A stretch of DNA of 64,000 bases from Cephalopachus bancanus (GCA_027257055.1 JAPVLO010000320.1:372001-436000); one strand, 5' to 3'; numbered from the stretch's first letter, positions 35,422 through 46,904 are shown. The notes: generated by a model from the sequence alone, not told the origin. Numbers and translations: made by a program.

Positions 35422-35696
35422 GGCCTGGCGCAGTAGCTCAGTCTACAATCCCAGCACTTTGGGAGGCTGAAGAGAGAAGATTGCCTGAGTCCAGGGGTTC
35501 AATTCCAGCCTGGGAAACTTGGTGAGACCTCGTCTCTACAATAAATCACAAAAACTAGCCGGGCGTGGTGGCATGTGTCTATAGTTCCAGCTACTTGGAA
35601 GGCTGAGGCGGAAGGATCGCCTGAGCCCAGCAGGTCGAGGCTGCGGTGGCCATGAGCATGCCGCCTGGATGACAAAGAGTGAGACTCCAATTCAAA
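35422..35696 (+). mobile_element. Alu, middle class
   Basis: GGCCTGGCGCAGTAGCTCAG; the right arm lacks about 12 bp. The tail is ATATATAT. Confidence 0.9.
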
Positions 35697-35868
35697 AATA
35701 TATATATTGATAATTGATATATTATGCATAGAAGAAAACTGGAATACTGCACACTATATTGTTCAGCTACACATCTCTATAATATACTTGTTTTTACAAT
35801 AAAATTGGATTACTTTTTAACTTGAAAAATGTGTAAAGCAATAAAGAACATTATAAAGTACAGGTTTA

Positions 35869-36164
35869 GATCGGACACAGTGGCTCAAGCCTGTAATCCC
35901 AGTACTTTGGGAGGCTGAGATGAGAGGACTGCCTGAGTCCATAGGTTTGAGACCAGCTTGGGCAACTTGGTGAGAGACCTTGTCTCTACAATAAATCAAA
36001 AAATTAGCCAGGTGTGGTGGCGTATACCTGTAGTGCCAGCTCCTTGGAAGGCTGAGGTGGAAGGATTGCCTGAGCCCATCAGGTCGAGGCTGCGGTGGCT
36101 GTGAACGTGTCACTGTACTCCAGCCTGGGCAGCAGAGTAAGACTCTGACTCAAAAATAAAAATA
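35869..36164 (+). mobile_element. Alu, middle class, first of a pair at one target
   Basis: Flanked by AAAGTACAGGTTTA at 35855 and 36166. Confidence 0.93.
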
Positions 36165-36179
36165 AAAAGTACAGGTTTA

Positions 36180-36452
36180 GCCGGGTTCGGTGACTCAGCC
36201 TGTAATCCCGCGCCTATGGGAGGCTGAGGTGAGTGAATTGCCTGAGCCCGCGGGTTCGAGACCCGCCTGGACCACTTGGCAAGACCTCATCTCTACAATA
36301 AATAAAAAATGAGCCGGGCGTGGTGCCAGCTCCTTGGAAGGCTGAGGCGGAAGGATCGCCGAAGTCCAGCAGGTTGAGGCTGCGGTGGCCAGGAGCGGCC
36401 ACTGCACTCCAGTCTGGGTGACAGAGTGAGACTCCATCTCAAAAAAAAAAAA
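36180..36452 (+). mobile_element. Alu, young class, second at the same target
   Basis: GCCGGGTTCGGTGACTCAGC, shortened linker region. Its right target copy is AAAGTACGGGTTTA (36454). Confidence 0.93.
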
Positions 36453-36467
36453 AAAAGTACGGGTTTA

Positions 36468-36880
36468 TAATACAGGTATATACTGGTTCATACCTCCAAA
36501 ATGATTGGAGTCATCCCATGTAGGCGGTTGATTTCCTGAAGGCTGATGTTTCTAAAACAAGTGGTACCAAATTTACAGACCCCTGATGTTTGGGGAAGCC
36601 AGCCGATGACTGCAATAGGTCCTCAAACTCATCTGTCTACTAAATATTACATGTGGACTGAATAAATACCATGTCTCCCACACAGATGTACAACTATTTT
36701 TCAAGTGAATACAGATGCTATTATAATAAAGTCCCAACTCATTCTGAAGCAATGCTAACCTCCGAGTAACCTTTTGCTATTAGGTATTTTCAAACCGAGG
36801 CAAACTAAAAAATATTGCTATCAACATCAGGTAAGGCCATGATTTTTTTTTTCTTCTTTTTTTGACATTAAAAGATCTCG
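36468..36880. other. Intron 1 unique stretch
   Basis: No repeat or exon recognised. Confidence 0.5.
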
Positions 36881-37178
36881 GCTGGATGTGGTGGCTCATG
36901 CCTATAATCCTAGCATTTTGGGAGGTCTAGGTGGGGAAGACTGATTGCTTGAGCCTGGGAATTCAGACCAGCCTAGGCAACATAGTGAGACTTTATCTCC
37001 ACAAAAACTCAAAAAATTAGCTGGACACGGTGGTGCATGTCTACAGCTGCAGCTAGTCGGGAGGCTGAGACAGAAGGATTGCCTGAGTCCAGAAGGCCAA
37101 AGCTGGGGTGGGCTGTGATTGTGTCACTGCACTCCAGCCTGGGCAACAGAGTGATACCCTGATTCAAAAAAAAAAAAA
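36881..37178 (+). mobile_element. Alu, full dimer, old
   Basis: GGCTGGATGTGGTGGCTCATG to A13; AAAAGATCT on both sides. Confidence 0.9.
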
Positions 37179-37415
37179 GATCTTCCTGGATGGGAATTCC
37201 AAGCCTCCCAGAAGCAGAATGGCAGTAACATCTCCAGACTCCCAGTGCCAACAACTGGGCTCTGGTCTCCCTTGTAGAAAGCCCTTGACTCCTGGAATCT
37301 AACTGAGGAAGATCTTGTGAACACCTGGATATCTCCTTAAGGCTGAACCATAGGTAATAGGTCAGATCCTTCAGGGCACACTTCTTGGGCCCTAAACCTT
37401 TATATCTGATGCAGC

Positions 37416-37710
37416 TAGCCGGGCTCGGTGGCTCAGCCTGTAATCCCGCGCCTTGGGAGGCTGAGGTGAGTGGATTGCCTGAGCCCAAGAGTTCGAGACC
37501 CGCCTGGGCAACTTGGTGAGACCTCATCTCTACAATAAATTAAAAAATCAGCCGGGCATGGTAGCATGCGCCTGTAGTTCCAGCTACTTGGAAGGCTGAA
37601 GTGGAAGGATCGCCGGAGCCCAGCAGGTCGAGGCTGCGGTGGCCGGGAGCGGCCACTGCACTCCAGTCTGGGCGACAGAGTGAAACTCCAACTCAAAAAA
37701 AAAAAAAAAA
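37416..37710 (+). mobile_element. Alu, young class
   Basis: Exact target copies ATATCTGATGCAGCTA at 37401 and 37715. Confidence 0.95.
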
Positions 37711-37732
37711 TCATATATCTGATGCAGCTATG

Positions 37733-37756
37733 GTTTTTTGTTGTTGTTGTTGTTTT
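37733..37756. repeat. (GTT)n repeat
   Basis: Seven TTG units at the poly-T end of the reverse Alu. Confidence 0.85.
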
Positions 37757-38043
37757 GGGGTTTTCTGAGTTGGAGTCTCACTCTGTCGCCCAGACTGGAG
37801 TGCAGTGGCATGCTCCTGGCCACCACAGCCTTGACCTGCTGGTCTCAGGTGATCCTTCCACCTCAGCCTTCCAAGTAGCTGAAACTACAGGCACGCGCTA
37901 CCACGCCCGGCTAGTTTTTGATTTATTGTAGAAACGAGGTCTTGTCAAGTTGCCCGGGCAGGTCTTGAACCCGCGGGCTCAGGCAATTCACTCGCCTTGG
38001 CCTCCCAAAGTGCTGGAGTGACAGGCTGAGCCACCAAGCCTGG
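37757..38043 (-). mobile_element. Alu, reverse, inverted pair with left neighbour
   Basis: TGAGTTGGAGTCTCACTCTG to CAAGCCTGGTC; CAGCTA(T/C)GG on both sides. Confidence 0.92.
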
Positions 38044-38726
38044 TCAGCTACGGGTTTCCGATCAGCCCTCACCACACTGAAAAATGCTCCCCCTTGGGAA
38101 CAGCCATGGCATGGTGCCACTGTCACAGTCCATTCCCCGTTAGCACCCTGACCCCATAAAATGAAGGGTGGATGAGCTGATCCTTGAGTTCTCTTCCGGC
38201 GTTTACATGCCATGACTTTATCAGGCAAAACTCTGCTGGAATGCGGCAGGATGTGGAAACCAGTACAGAGATCCTGACCTCCTAACCTTCCTTTCTGCCT
38301 TTCCATCATCTGTTTACCAGAGATCTGGCTTTTAGAAAATGAAGGCCCCTCGATCTGGGGTTCAGACCTTCTCTCCAACCAGCCACTGGGTCATTTTATC
38401 CAGGCAAGCGTAGGCAGCTCTCATTTTGGCCAACACTGAGTGAGGATTTAGCCTCTGAGTCACCCAGTGTATGCAATAAAACAAATTCCTCTCATTTTCT
38501 GACCCGTCTTCCTGAGAAGGCGGATATGGTGTGCCTACATATAGATTTCTCCTTTTCTAAAGGACAACGCAGGCTCATTTTTTTAAATGGCCCTAAGCAT
38601 CACTTGATTTGGGACAGGCGATGGTTCTGGACTGGTAGTAAACTCTACCTATAAGAAGAGCAGACTGAATCAGGAGGATAACACCTGATCAAACTCGCTT
38701 ATCATGACCAATTCTAGCAGCGTTTT
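38044..38726. other. Intron 1 unique stretch
   Basis: About 680 bp; no repeat or exon recognised. Confidence 0.5.
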
Positions 38727-38740
38727 AAAGAGCAGTCCCG

Positions 38741-38927
38741 ACAGTGGTGGGAAACTATGGGGAGGGAGGGGAAGGGAGGTGGGATTAACGGTAGTCAATA
38801 TCTGTCTGGGGACGGGGAGACACCCCTTATCAACAAGGGTGCCTGAACGAAGCATATTTGTATACCTAACCCTTAACTGTACCCCACAATATCAAAATAA
38901 AAAATACTGATATATAAATAAATAAAT
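38741..38927 (+). mobile_element. Lineage-specific L1 3' end, 187 bp
   Basis: A G-rich polypurine tract (38758-38784), then GTATACCTAACCCTTAACTG, TACCCCACAATATC and an A-rich tail. Exact target copies TAAAGAGCAGTCCC at 38727 and 38928. Confidence 0.88.
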
Positions 38928-38941
38928 AAAGAGCAGTCCCA

Positions 38942-39218
38942 GTCGGACACGGTGGCTCATGCCTATAATCCCAGCACTTTGTGAGGCCAAGGCAGGAGGA
39001 ACCTGCTCAGGCTAGAGACCAGGAGTTCGAGACCAGCCTAAGCAATATAGCGAGACCTGTATCTACAAAAAAAAAAAAAAATTGCCGGGTGAGGTGGGGC
39101 ACACCTATAGTCCCAGCTACTCAGGAGGCTGAGGTGGAAAGGATCGCCTGAGCCCAGGAGGTCGAGGCTGTGGTAAGCCATGACCATGCCACTGCACTGG
39201 GCAACAGAGTGAGACCTC

Positions 39219-39221
<3 letters not shown>
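38942..39221 (+). mobile_element. Alu, old, tail invaded by a reverse Alu
   Basis: GTCGGACACGGTGGCTCATG. The right arm is shortened before GGGCAACAGAGTGAGACC. A third AAAGAGCAGTCCCC copy follows at 39544, after both Alus. Confidence 0.9.
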
Positions 39222-39253
<32 letters not shown>

Positions 39254-39525
39254 AGTTGGAGTCTCACTCTCTCGCCCAGACTGGAGTGCAGTGGCCGCTT
39301 CCGGCCACCGCAGCCTCAACCTGCTGGGCTCCGGCGATCCTTCCACCTCAGCCTTCCGAGTAGCCGGAATTACAGGCATGCGCTACCACGCCCGGCTGAT
39401 TTTTTGATTTATTGTAGAGATGAGGTCTTGCTGCCCAAGCGGGTCTCGAACCCGCGGGCTCAGGCAATCCCCTCACCTCAGCCTCCCAAAGGCGCGGGAT
39501 TACAGGCTGAGCCACTGAGCCCGGC
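39222..39525 (-). mobile_element. Alu, young class, reverse, nested
   Basis: Poly-T of about 30; GAGACCTCAACTTTT on both sides (39210 and 39527). Confidence 0.94.
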
Positions 39526-39574
39526 TGAGACCTCAACTTTTAAAAAAGAGCAGTCCCCTTAGGATAAAATCTAA

Positions 39575-39945
39575 AATCTTTAACAAGATCCCTAAAGCCA
39601 GCACCTCCCTCCTCACCTGCACCTCACGGCTCAGGACTCTGGGACCTGCTTTTACCTCTGCCTGGGATCTTATCTTCCAGGTCTCTGTAAATGACCCTTC
39701 TCAGAGAGGCCTTCCCTGACCGCCAATCTAAGCTATATTCCCCCATCATCCTTTCAATATACTCGGCTCTTCATGGCACTGATCCCGTGGCGTTTGTAAA
39801 CCTCTTTGGTGGGTTTGATTAATGTTGAAAGGACTACTTAGCAGTAAAGAGTGTGAGGCAGGACTTTGCCTTCCATGCCGTGGTATCCCTGGTGCCCAGT
39901 GATTGACACATAGTAGGCACTCAAGAACTACGTGTCTGAAGAATG
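39575..39945 (+). mobile_element. L2 3' end
   Basis: CTCAGAGAGGCCTTCCCTGAC, CCATCATCCTTTCAATATAC, GATTGACACATAGTAGGCAC, TCAAGAACTACGTG in L2 order. Confidence 0.85.
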
Positions 39946-39974
39946 ATCGACTCTAAAACAGCCTCCGTTTTGGG

Positions 39975-40262
39975 GGGATTTTTTTGAGTTGGAATCTCAC
40001 TCTGTCACCCAGGCAGGAGTGCAGTGGCACGCTCCCGGCCGCCACAGCCTCCACCTGCTGGGCCCAGGTGATCCTTCCGCCTCAGTCTTCCAAGTAGCTG
40101 CAACTACAGGCATGTGCCATCACGCCCGGCTAATTTCTTGACTGATTGTAGAGATGAGGTCTCAGTTGCCCGGGCTGGTCTCGAACCCGTGGGCTCAGGC
40201 AATCCACTCACCTCGGCCTCCCAAAGTGCTGGGGTTGTAGGCATGAGCCACCATGCTCAGCC
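39975..40262 (-). mobile_element. Alu, full dimer, reverse
   Basis: TTTTTTGAGTTGGAATCTCAC to ATGCTCAGCC. Confidence 0.92.
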
Positions 40263-40691
40263 AACACCTACTGTTAAATATGGCATCATGCTGCTCATTG
40301 TATCCTTTCAAATGAGTATTGTTTAAAAATAAAAAGTATTTTCTCTCAAAAACCCAGTATTCATTTCCCTCCATGTCGTTGTCTGGAAACATGACCACTC
40401 ACAAAACTCAAATAATGAGATGGGGGAGGGGCACAAGAATGTACACTTTTTTCCAGAGAGAAATCTGAAGACTTCAATACTTGAAAGGGGAAAAGCAAAC
40501 AGGAGGGGAAGGAGAAAAAACAGATAAAAAGGTAGAAGACACAATGAGGCAGGCATTTTACATTCTCAAGAAGATTTCTGATCTGTGCTTAGTGAAAGAG
40601 GGGTGGAAGAACTGACAGGGATGTCAGTCTCTCCCAGGAGAAAAATCCAGCCGGATTCTGCTTGAGGGCTTGTCCAAAGGGGGATGTGTAT
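40263..40691. other. Intron 1 unique stretch
   Basis: No repeat or exon recognised. Confidence 0.5.
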
Positions 40692-40981
40692 GGTGAGGTG
40701 TGGTGGCTCACACCTGTCATCCCAGCACTTTGGGAGGCAGATGTGAGAGGATCGCCTGAGCTCAGGGGTTCGAGAGCAGCCTGGGCAACTTGGCGAGACT
40801 TCGTGTCTACAATAAATAAAAAAATTAGCCGGGGGTGGTGGTGTGGTGCGTGCCTGCAGTGCTTGGAAGGCTGAGGCAGAAGGATCGCTTAAGCCCAGCA
40901 GGTCAAGGCTGCAGTGGCCGTGAGCTTGCCACTGCACTCCAGACAAGGCAACAGAGTGAGACTCCGACTCACAAAAAAAAA
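40692..40981 (+). mobile_element. Alu, middle class
   Basis: ATGGTGAGGTGTGGTGGCTC to CCGACTCACAAAAAAAAAAG. Confidence 0.9.
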
Positions 40982-41199
40982 GAATTTCCTGGTGAGCAAT
41001 GTGTGAGGGAAGCCATCTGGGGTCTCAAGTAGCCCTCTGTCCAGGCAGCCACCTGTCTAGGTAGCTATCTGTCTAAGGAGAAAAAGGAAGGCAGTTTTTT
41101 TTGTACTCAATTCCCAAGCTCAACTTTTCCCTTGGCATCCTAAGTCTGGAGTCCCCAAATCCCATTTTCTTTCATAAGAAGATGAAACAGAAGTTTCTA

Positions 41200-41357
41200 G
41201 CTGGGTGCAATGGCTTACGCCTATACTCACAGCACTTTAGGAGGCTGAGGTGGAAGGATCACCTAAGCCCAGGAGGTCGAGGCTACGGTGAGCTGTGATC
41301 TTGCCACTGCACTCTAGCCTGGGCAACAGAGTGAGAACCAGGCTCAAAAAAAAAAGT
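41200..41357 (+). mobile_element. Alu, monomer-sized, old
   Basis: The left-arm start is joined straight to the right arm (GGAGGCTGAGGTGGAAGG). Confidence 0.87.
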
Positions 41358-41740
41358 TTCTTTTTACTTTTTTTTTTCTTTTTTATGATGAACTGCTGAG
41401 AAGTCTAGAATTTCCAGCATTTGGTTCAAATTGTTTTGTGGGAGAGGCATGTCTGCTAAGAATATCCTAGCAGGTCCTGGACAAGCTAGAACCAGTCTTC
41501 AGAGCCCAAAGATGAATAATTGAGCTTTGGTCATCCTATCTTTCATCTGATTTCTTTTTTCTTTCTTTTTTCTTTGTTCTCCATTAGCAAAACCGATGGG
41601 AAACCCAAGGAAATCTCTGAGCATTAGAAGAGACAACGTCGAGGGGACATGGATGGAATCACACATAAACAGATTAAGTTTACATTCTTTTATGAGCCAT
41701 CTTTTTTGGGGGAAAAAAGTGGATTTAAACAAATTAGGGA
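41358..41740. other. Intron 1 T-rich unique stretch
   Basis: No element recognised apart from T-runs. Confidence 0.45.
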
Positions 41741-41744
41741 ACTT

Positions 41745-41910
41745 GCCTTTTACCAAGCCCTTTCACATACAATCTCCTGTTTGAGATAATAACAATGATG
41801 ACCTCACCACCAAAGTATTAGATAGCTTTACAGAGGAGGAAATTGAGACTCAGAGAAGCTGTGACTGGTTCAAGTTCACACAGCTCAAGGCTGAGCCTGA
41901 ACTTGAAAGG
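41745..41910 (+). mobile_element. MIR
   Basis: CAAGCCCTTTCACATACAAT, GAGGAGGAAATTGAGACTCAG, GTTCAAGTTCACACAGCTCA. Confidence 0.8.
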
Positions 41911-42284
41911 CCCTCTCTTTCCAAATTCCATTCGCTTTAGCTTTAGCCCACAGCCACAAGCAGAGGCTGCAAACCCAACTGTCGGAGCCAAAGAAAAATC
42001 CAGAAGACTCGTCTGCTGCGGCCCGCTACACAGGACCTGGAGTGTCACAGACTCCTGCCCCTGGCTGGTGCCCTCTCCCACTTCCCCGGTAGGACAGTCA
42101 GTTCACTGCTCTGTACTCAGCTGGGGCCCTGTAGCCCCACCCCTTATAAACCACACAAAAACACAAAACTGATAAGGGCTGCCGGAGAGGAGGCCTGAGC
42201 CTCCAACACTGGACAGTTCCTGATTCAATGGCGGACTCCAATCCTGGCCACACAGTAACTACCCAGTATTCATCATCATTGTGG

Positions 42285-42520
42285 CAACAGCCATCACTGA
42301 ATGAGTGTTTAATACATGCCAAGTCCAGCTTAAGTGCCTAGCAAGGGTTAACTCGCCAATCTTCACGTGAGGCCATCCGGCAGGCAAGGTTATTTGCATC
42401 ATCACCAATGAGGAAATAGAGAAATGGGTAAAAGTAGTTCGCCTGAGGTTTCATAGCTGGTGAGAGACAGGCCATGGCAGGTTCCAGGTCCACCCACTTA
42501 ACCCACCATACCACATTATC
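42285..42520 (+). mobile_element. MIR
   Basis: TGAATGAGTGTTTAATACATG, AATGAGGAAATAGAGAAATG, CTGAGGTTTCATAGCTGGTG. Confidence 0.75.
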
Positions 42521-42557
42521 TCATTTCCTCCATCAGAACCAGCTCATAACGGAGTCA

Positions 42558-42640
42558 GTTTCTCAAACTCCTGGCCTCAAGCAAACCTACCTCAGCCTCA
42601 CTTTGCTGGGATTACAAGTGTGAGCCACCTGACCCCGGCA
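42558..42640 (-). mobile_element. Old Alu left-arm fragment
   Basis: TTTCTCAAACTCCTGGCCTC to CTGACCCCGGC. Confidence 0.75.
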
Positions 42641-42649
42641 ATTCACTTT

Positions 42650-42903
42650 TTTTTTTTTTTTTTTTTTTTTTGAGTTGGAGTCTCACTCTGTCGCCCAGAC
42701 TGGAGTGCAGTGGCCACTCCCGGCCACCGCAGCCTCGATCTGCTGGACTCCGGTGATCCTTCCGCCTCAGCCTTCCGAGTAGCTGGAACTACAGGCGCAC
42801 GCTACCACATCTGGCTAATTTTTTGATTTATTGTAGAGATGAGGTCTCACCAAGTTGCCCAGGCGGGTCTCGAACCCGCGGGCTCAGGCAATCCACTCAC
42901 CTT
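42650..42903 (-). mobile_element. Alu, young class, 5'-truncated
   Basis: Poly-T 22; both arms present but broken off in the left arm at CAATCCACTCACC (normal text would go on with the CCTCCCAAAG box). Confidence 0.92.
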
Positions 42904-42905
42904 TT

Positions 42906-43190
42906 CTAAAAGAAAAAATTCGACACTCACCTCCAAAGAAACAGACCCATCCATTGGATGGACATCCCTGTGCCACTTTCTTCCCCAGGGACCAGACAAC
43001 CAGATCACACAACTTGCTGCATAAAAATAAATGGGTTTAGGCACAACTTCTACGAATGTCTAATCTGCCATCTTCTCACCATTCACTCTTGTCCCCTTCA
43101 CCTCTGACCCTACCCCTGGGCCGACACTGCTGCTTGAAGGCCACTCTGTTACCTGCTCTGGACTGCAAGTGCACAAAGCATCTTGTTCAA
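42906..43190. other. Intron 1 unique stretch
   Basis: No element recognised. Confidence 0.45.
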
Positions 43191-43560
43191 TTAAGTTTAG
43201 CCCAAAGCTGCCCCCTTGCAGAGTTTGGGTTTGGCCTTGAGGCTTCTTTGCAAACTTTCACACAGTGAACTGTAGCCTAACAGACGAGTCTACTCTTGTG
43301 CCAGTCACCGAGTTATGGCCAATCAGGTGGAGCCATACCATCCAAGCTGGGTTCAGATATAAGGCAAACGTCAAGCTGTAATCAATTCAGTTATTTCAGT
43401 ACCTCACTTCTGTTTTCTGTGTCTCACTTTCCTTTCTCTGCCCATAGAGTTTCTTCTACCATTAGAGTCTGGAATCTCTAAGCCTGCCGGATGCGGGAAC
43501 CCTTCTTTTCTCCATTAACACTGGCATTACTGTCAGTCCTGAGCACATAAGGAGGTTTTT
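43191..43560 (+). mobile_element. Probable solitary LTR of an old endogenous retrovirus (ERV1/MER4-like)
   Basis: GTTATGGCCAATCAGGTGG, ATAAGGCAAACGTCAAGCTG, ACCTCACTTCTGTTTTCTGTG, CTGCCCATAGAGTTTCTTCT, GGATGCGGGAACCC resemble LTRs of the MER4 group. No internal viral genes are nearby, and the limits are uncertain. Confidence 0.4.
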
Positions 43561-43809
43561 GCAGTTCAATTTCACATCTAAGTGGTGCAAAATAGGACCG
43601 TCATGTTGCTCTCCCCGTTTCTTCACCTGACATCTAAATAACTACACATCTAAGTGACACCACTATAATACAGAGCTGGATGCACACCCGCCGGCCATGG
43701 CAAATGAAGAGATAAGCCTCCTCCTCTGTGATACTGATGTGTTTCTTTTCATCCTTTCCCTGTCCATCATCAGACGTCTTTATGCACATTCTGAAAGGCT
43801 GTGGCTTGT

Positions 43810-43990
43810 TAAAATGTGGCTTCTGGAGTGAGACGGCCGGGGTTCAAATCCTACCGGACTTGTGAGCTAAGTGCCCTCAGCAGGACTCTTCTCACCTATG
43901 CAACCCACATGAAAAGAACGGCCCTGATATCTGAAGGCTGCTGTGGGGATTCCAAGAGCCAAGCCTGGAAGAGCCCACTGTCAGGGACCT
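43810..43990 (+). mobile_element. MIR
   Basis: TGGCTTCTGGAGTGAGACGG, GGGTTCAAATCCTACC (tRNA-like B box), CTGCTGTGGGGATTCC. Confidence 0.8.
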
Positions 43991-44024
43991 AGAAATGTGA
44001 GTTATTGCTTATGGATTCCAAGAA

Positions 44025-44455
44025 CCACACAAAGCACTGGGATACAGCTGTGAAAAGGATGGCACGCCGCCACCAAGGAGCGCCCGATCTGCGGGGGAGA
44101 TGGCATGTACGAGTGCTGTGCTGGAAGAAAAAGTAGAATCAAGGAAGACTCCCTAGAGGAGATGTTGTTTAAAACCGTGCAAAGTCACAAAAGGAGGCAG
44201 GAAACAGCATGCCAAGTTATAGGAACAGCATGTGGACTGGCATGGATGAAACACAGGAAGCGAAGAGACAGGAAGGGATAAGGCTGGAGATGTCAGCACA
44301 GACCAGGCTATAGGCTCTGTTATTTTCCTGTGAAGAAGACTAGACATTATCTGGAAAACAACGGGGACCAGCAAAGGAATCTACACATAACATCTGACCT
44401 TGATTGGAAGTTGCAAGTAACTGCATTTGAAGGATATTTTCTAATAGCCTTCAGA
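44025..44455 (+). mobile_element. Old L2 body fragment
   Basis: AGCACTGGGATACAGCTGTG, GGAAGACTCCCTAGAGGAG, TTTAAAACCGTGCAAAG, in the order of the L2 3' UTR. Confidence 0.55.
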
Positions 44456-44464
44456 AAAGCAGAC

Positions 44465-45040
44465 CTGGCCAGGGTAGTGGCGCATGCCTATAATCCTAGA
44501 ACTTTGGGCAGCCAAGGCGAGAGAAATGCTTGAGCTCAGGAGTTTGAGACCAGCCTAGGCAACACAGTAAGACATTGTCACTACAAAAAAAAATTAGGCT
44601 GGGCATGGTGACTCATGCATATAATCCCAGCACTTTGGGAGGCAGAGGTGGGAGACTGCCTGAGCTCATAGGTTCAAGACCAGCCTGGTCAACTTGGCGA
44701 GACCTCATCTCTACAATAAGTCAAAAAATTAGCCGGGAGTGGTGGCGCACGCCTGTAGTTCCAACTACTTGGAAGGCTGAAGCAGAAGGATCGCCTGAGC
44801 CCAGCAGGTCAAGGCTGTGGTGGTCGTATGTCACTGCACTCCAGCCTAGGCAACAAGAGTGAGACTTCGACTCAACTCGAAAAAAAAAAGAAATTAGCCA
44901 GGCATGGTGGCATGTACCTGTGGTCCCAGCTACTCAGGAGGCTTAGGCAGGAGGATCACCTAAGCCCAGGAGGTTGAGGCTGTGGTGAGCTGTGATAATG
45001 CCACTACACTCCAGCCTGGGTGACAGAGTGAGACTCCTAT
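44465..45040 (+). mobile_element. Old Alu split at its linker
   Basis: Left arm 44465-44591, right arm 44893-45040 (TTAGCCAGGCATGGTGGCATG); AAATTAG lies at both sides of the insert. Confidence 0.88.
44597..44890 (+). mobile_element. Alu nested in linker, middle class
   Basis: GGCTGGGCATGGTGACTCATG to TTCGACTCAACTCGAAAAAAA. Confidence 0.9.
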
Positions 45041-45207
45041 GCAGCAAAAAAAAACAAAGCAGACCCCTTCAAAGGGCTGCCCATCATTCTGAGGCTGGCT
45101 TCCCCTGGTGGAACTTTCAGCAAGCAGCCCTACTTAAAACCACGTGTCACAATGACAGCTAAATGGGATTCCTTTAACTCCCTGGCTCAAGGTTGAAAGC
45201 TGGAGGC

Positions 45208-45657
45208 CGGGCTCAGTAGCTAACACCTGTCATCCCAGCAATTTGGGAGGCCGAGGCAGGAGGATTGCTTGAGCCCAGAGTTCAAGACCAGCCTGGGCAA
45301 CATAGTGAGATCTCATCCCTACAAAAAAAAACATTTTTTTTTAAATTAGCCAGGCAGGTGCAGTGGCTCATGCCTGTAATCCCAGCACTTTGGGAGGCCA
45401 AGGCAAGAGGATTACCCGAGCCCAAGAGTTCGAGACCAGTCTGGGCAACTTGGCAAAAACGCGTCTCTAGAATAAATTTAAAAATTAGCTGGGTGTGGGG
45501 GCGCACGCCTGTCATTCCAGCTACTTGGAAGGCTGAGGTGGAAGGATCATTTAAGCCCAGCAGGTCAAGGCTGCTGCACTCCAGCCTGGGCGACAGAGTG
45601 AGACTCTGACTCCAAAAAAAAATTAGCCGAGTGTAGTGGCATGCGCCTGTAGGCCCT
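45208..45657 (+). mobile_element. Old Alu split at its linker
   Basis: Left arm 45208-45347, short right-arm piece 45626-45657 (TTAGCCGAGTGTAGTGGCATG); AAATTAGCC on both sides. Confidence 0.85.
45352..45622 (+). mobile_element. Alu nested in linker, middle class
   Basis: AGGTGCAGTGGCTCATGCCTG to CTGACTCCAAAAAAA; the right arm is shortened. Confidence 0.9.
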
Positions 45658-45790
45658 GTGAAATGAACCCGGCCCGCAATCTTTGCTGTTTTAATTTACA
45701 TTACTTGCCAATATTTATATGTCAGCAAATTTCACCCAAACCCCTAGAATCTCAGTTTCTTGAGAAAAATCATAAAATCTGGCAGTTCAT

Positions 45791-46090
45791 GGTCGGGCTC
45801 GGTGGCTCAGCCTGTCATCCCAGAACTTTGAGAGGCCAAGGCAAGTGGATTGCCTGAGCCCACGAGTTCGAGACCAGCCCGGGCAATTTGGCGAGACCTC
45901 GTCTCTACAATAAATAAAAAATCAGCCAGGTGTGGTAGCACACCTGTATTTCCAGCTACTTGGAAGGCTGAGACAGAAGGATCATCAGAACCCAGCAGGT
46001 CGATGCTGGGGTGGCCATGAGTGTGCCACTGCACTCCAGCCTGGGCAATGGAGTGAGATTCCAACTCAAAAAATAAAAAAAAAGAAAGAA
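45791..46090 (+). mobile_element. Alu, middle class
   Basis: TCTGGCAGTTC flanks both ends (45778 and 46095). Confidence 0.93.
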
Positions 46091-46314
46091 AAATTCTGGC
46101 AGTTCTGTCCCTGGATTCCCATATGGCAACAATCAGCACCAAATGAGGAACCTCTCCCCCTTTAGCTAAGACATATACACTCACCATTTAGCTACAGACT
46201 CCACTGTGCTCTATTGCCTCCAACACAGAAACCCAGTACCTGCTGCCACTGTTCATCATTCCTGCAGCTGTTAACTTTCTGACTACCTCACCCCCAGTGA
46301 AAATTCATTTAGAG

Positions 46315-46585
46315 CCGGGCTCGGTGGCTCAGCCTGTAATCCTGCAGCTTTGGGAGGCTGAGGTGAGTGGATTGCCTGAGTCCGCGGGTTCGAGACCCGC
46401 CTGGGCAACTTGGCGAGACCTCATCTCTACAATAAATCAAAAATGAACTGGGCATGGTAGCATGCGCCTGTAGTTCCAGCTACTCGGAAGGCTGAGGCCA
46501 AAGCCCAGGAGGTCGAGGCTGCGGTGGCCAGAAGCGGCCACTACATTCCAGTCTGGGCAACAGAGTGAGACACCAACTCAAAAAA
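46315..46585 (+). mobile_element. Alu, young class
   Basis: AAAATTCATTTAG on both sides (46301 and 46586). The right arm has lost the GGAAGGATCGCCGG block. Confidence 0.94.
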
Positions 46586-46589
46586 AAAA

Positions 46590-46904
46590 TTCATTTAGTA
46601 CGGTACACAGGCATCTAGCCATTGTTCTCCATTCTAACATACTCATACTATTTTTAATATACTTTATACCACCCTAAAACTGTCTTTTTGACTTTCTCAA
46701 TATAGCATAAATCTGAAGGGGAGAAATAATTGTGTAGACCTTGCTGGATAAGGTAATTCAAACCCCAACTCGAGTACTTTTTCTCTCTCCAAAGGGGTGC
46801 CAGTTATTAGGAGATATCATTTTGGAGGTTACAGGCACCACACATCATTTGTTCAGTCAACAAACACCCTAAATTCTGTATGCCAACACTAGGCTGAGTC
46901 AGAG
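46590..46904. other. Intron 1 unique stretch
   Basis: AT-rich; nothing recognised. Confidence 0.45.

Noticed and set aside
43810..43860. tRNA-like B box GGGTTCAAATCC
   Set aside because: It belongs to a MIR SINE; no cloverleaf can be closed around it.
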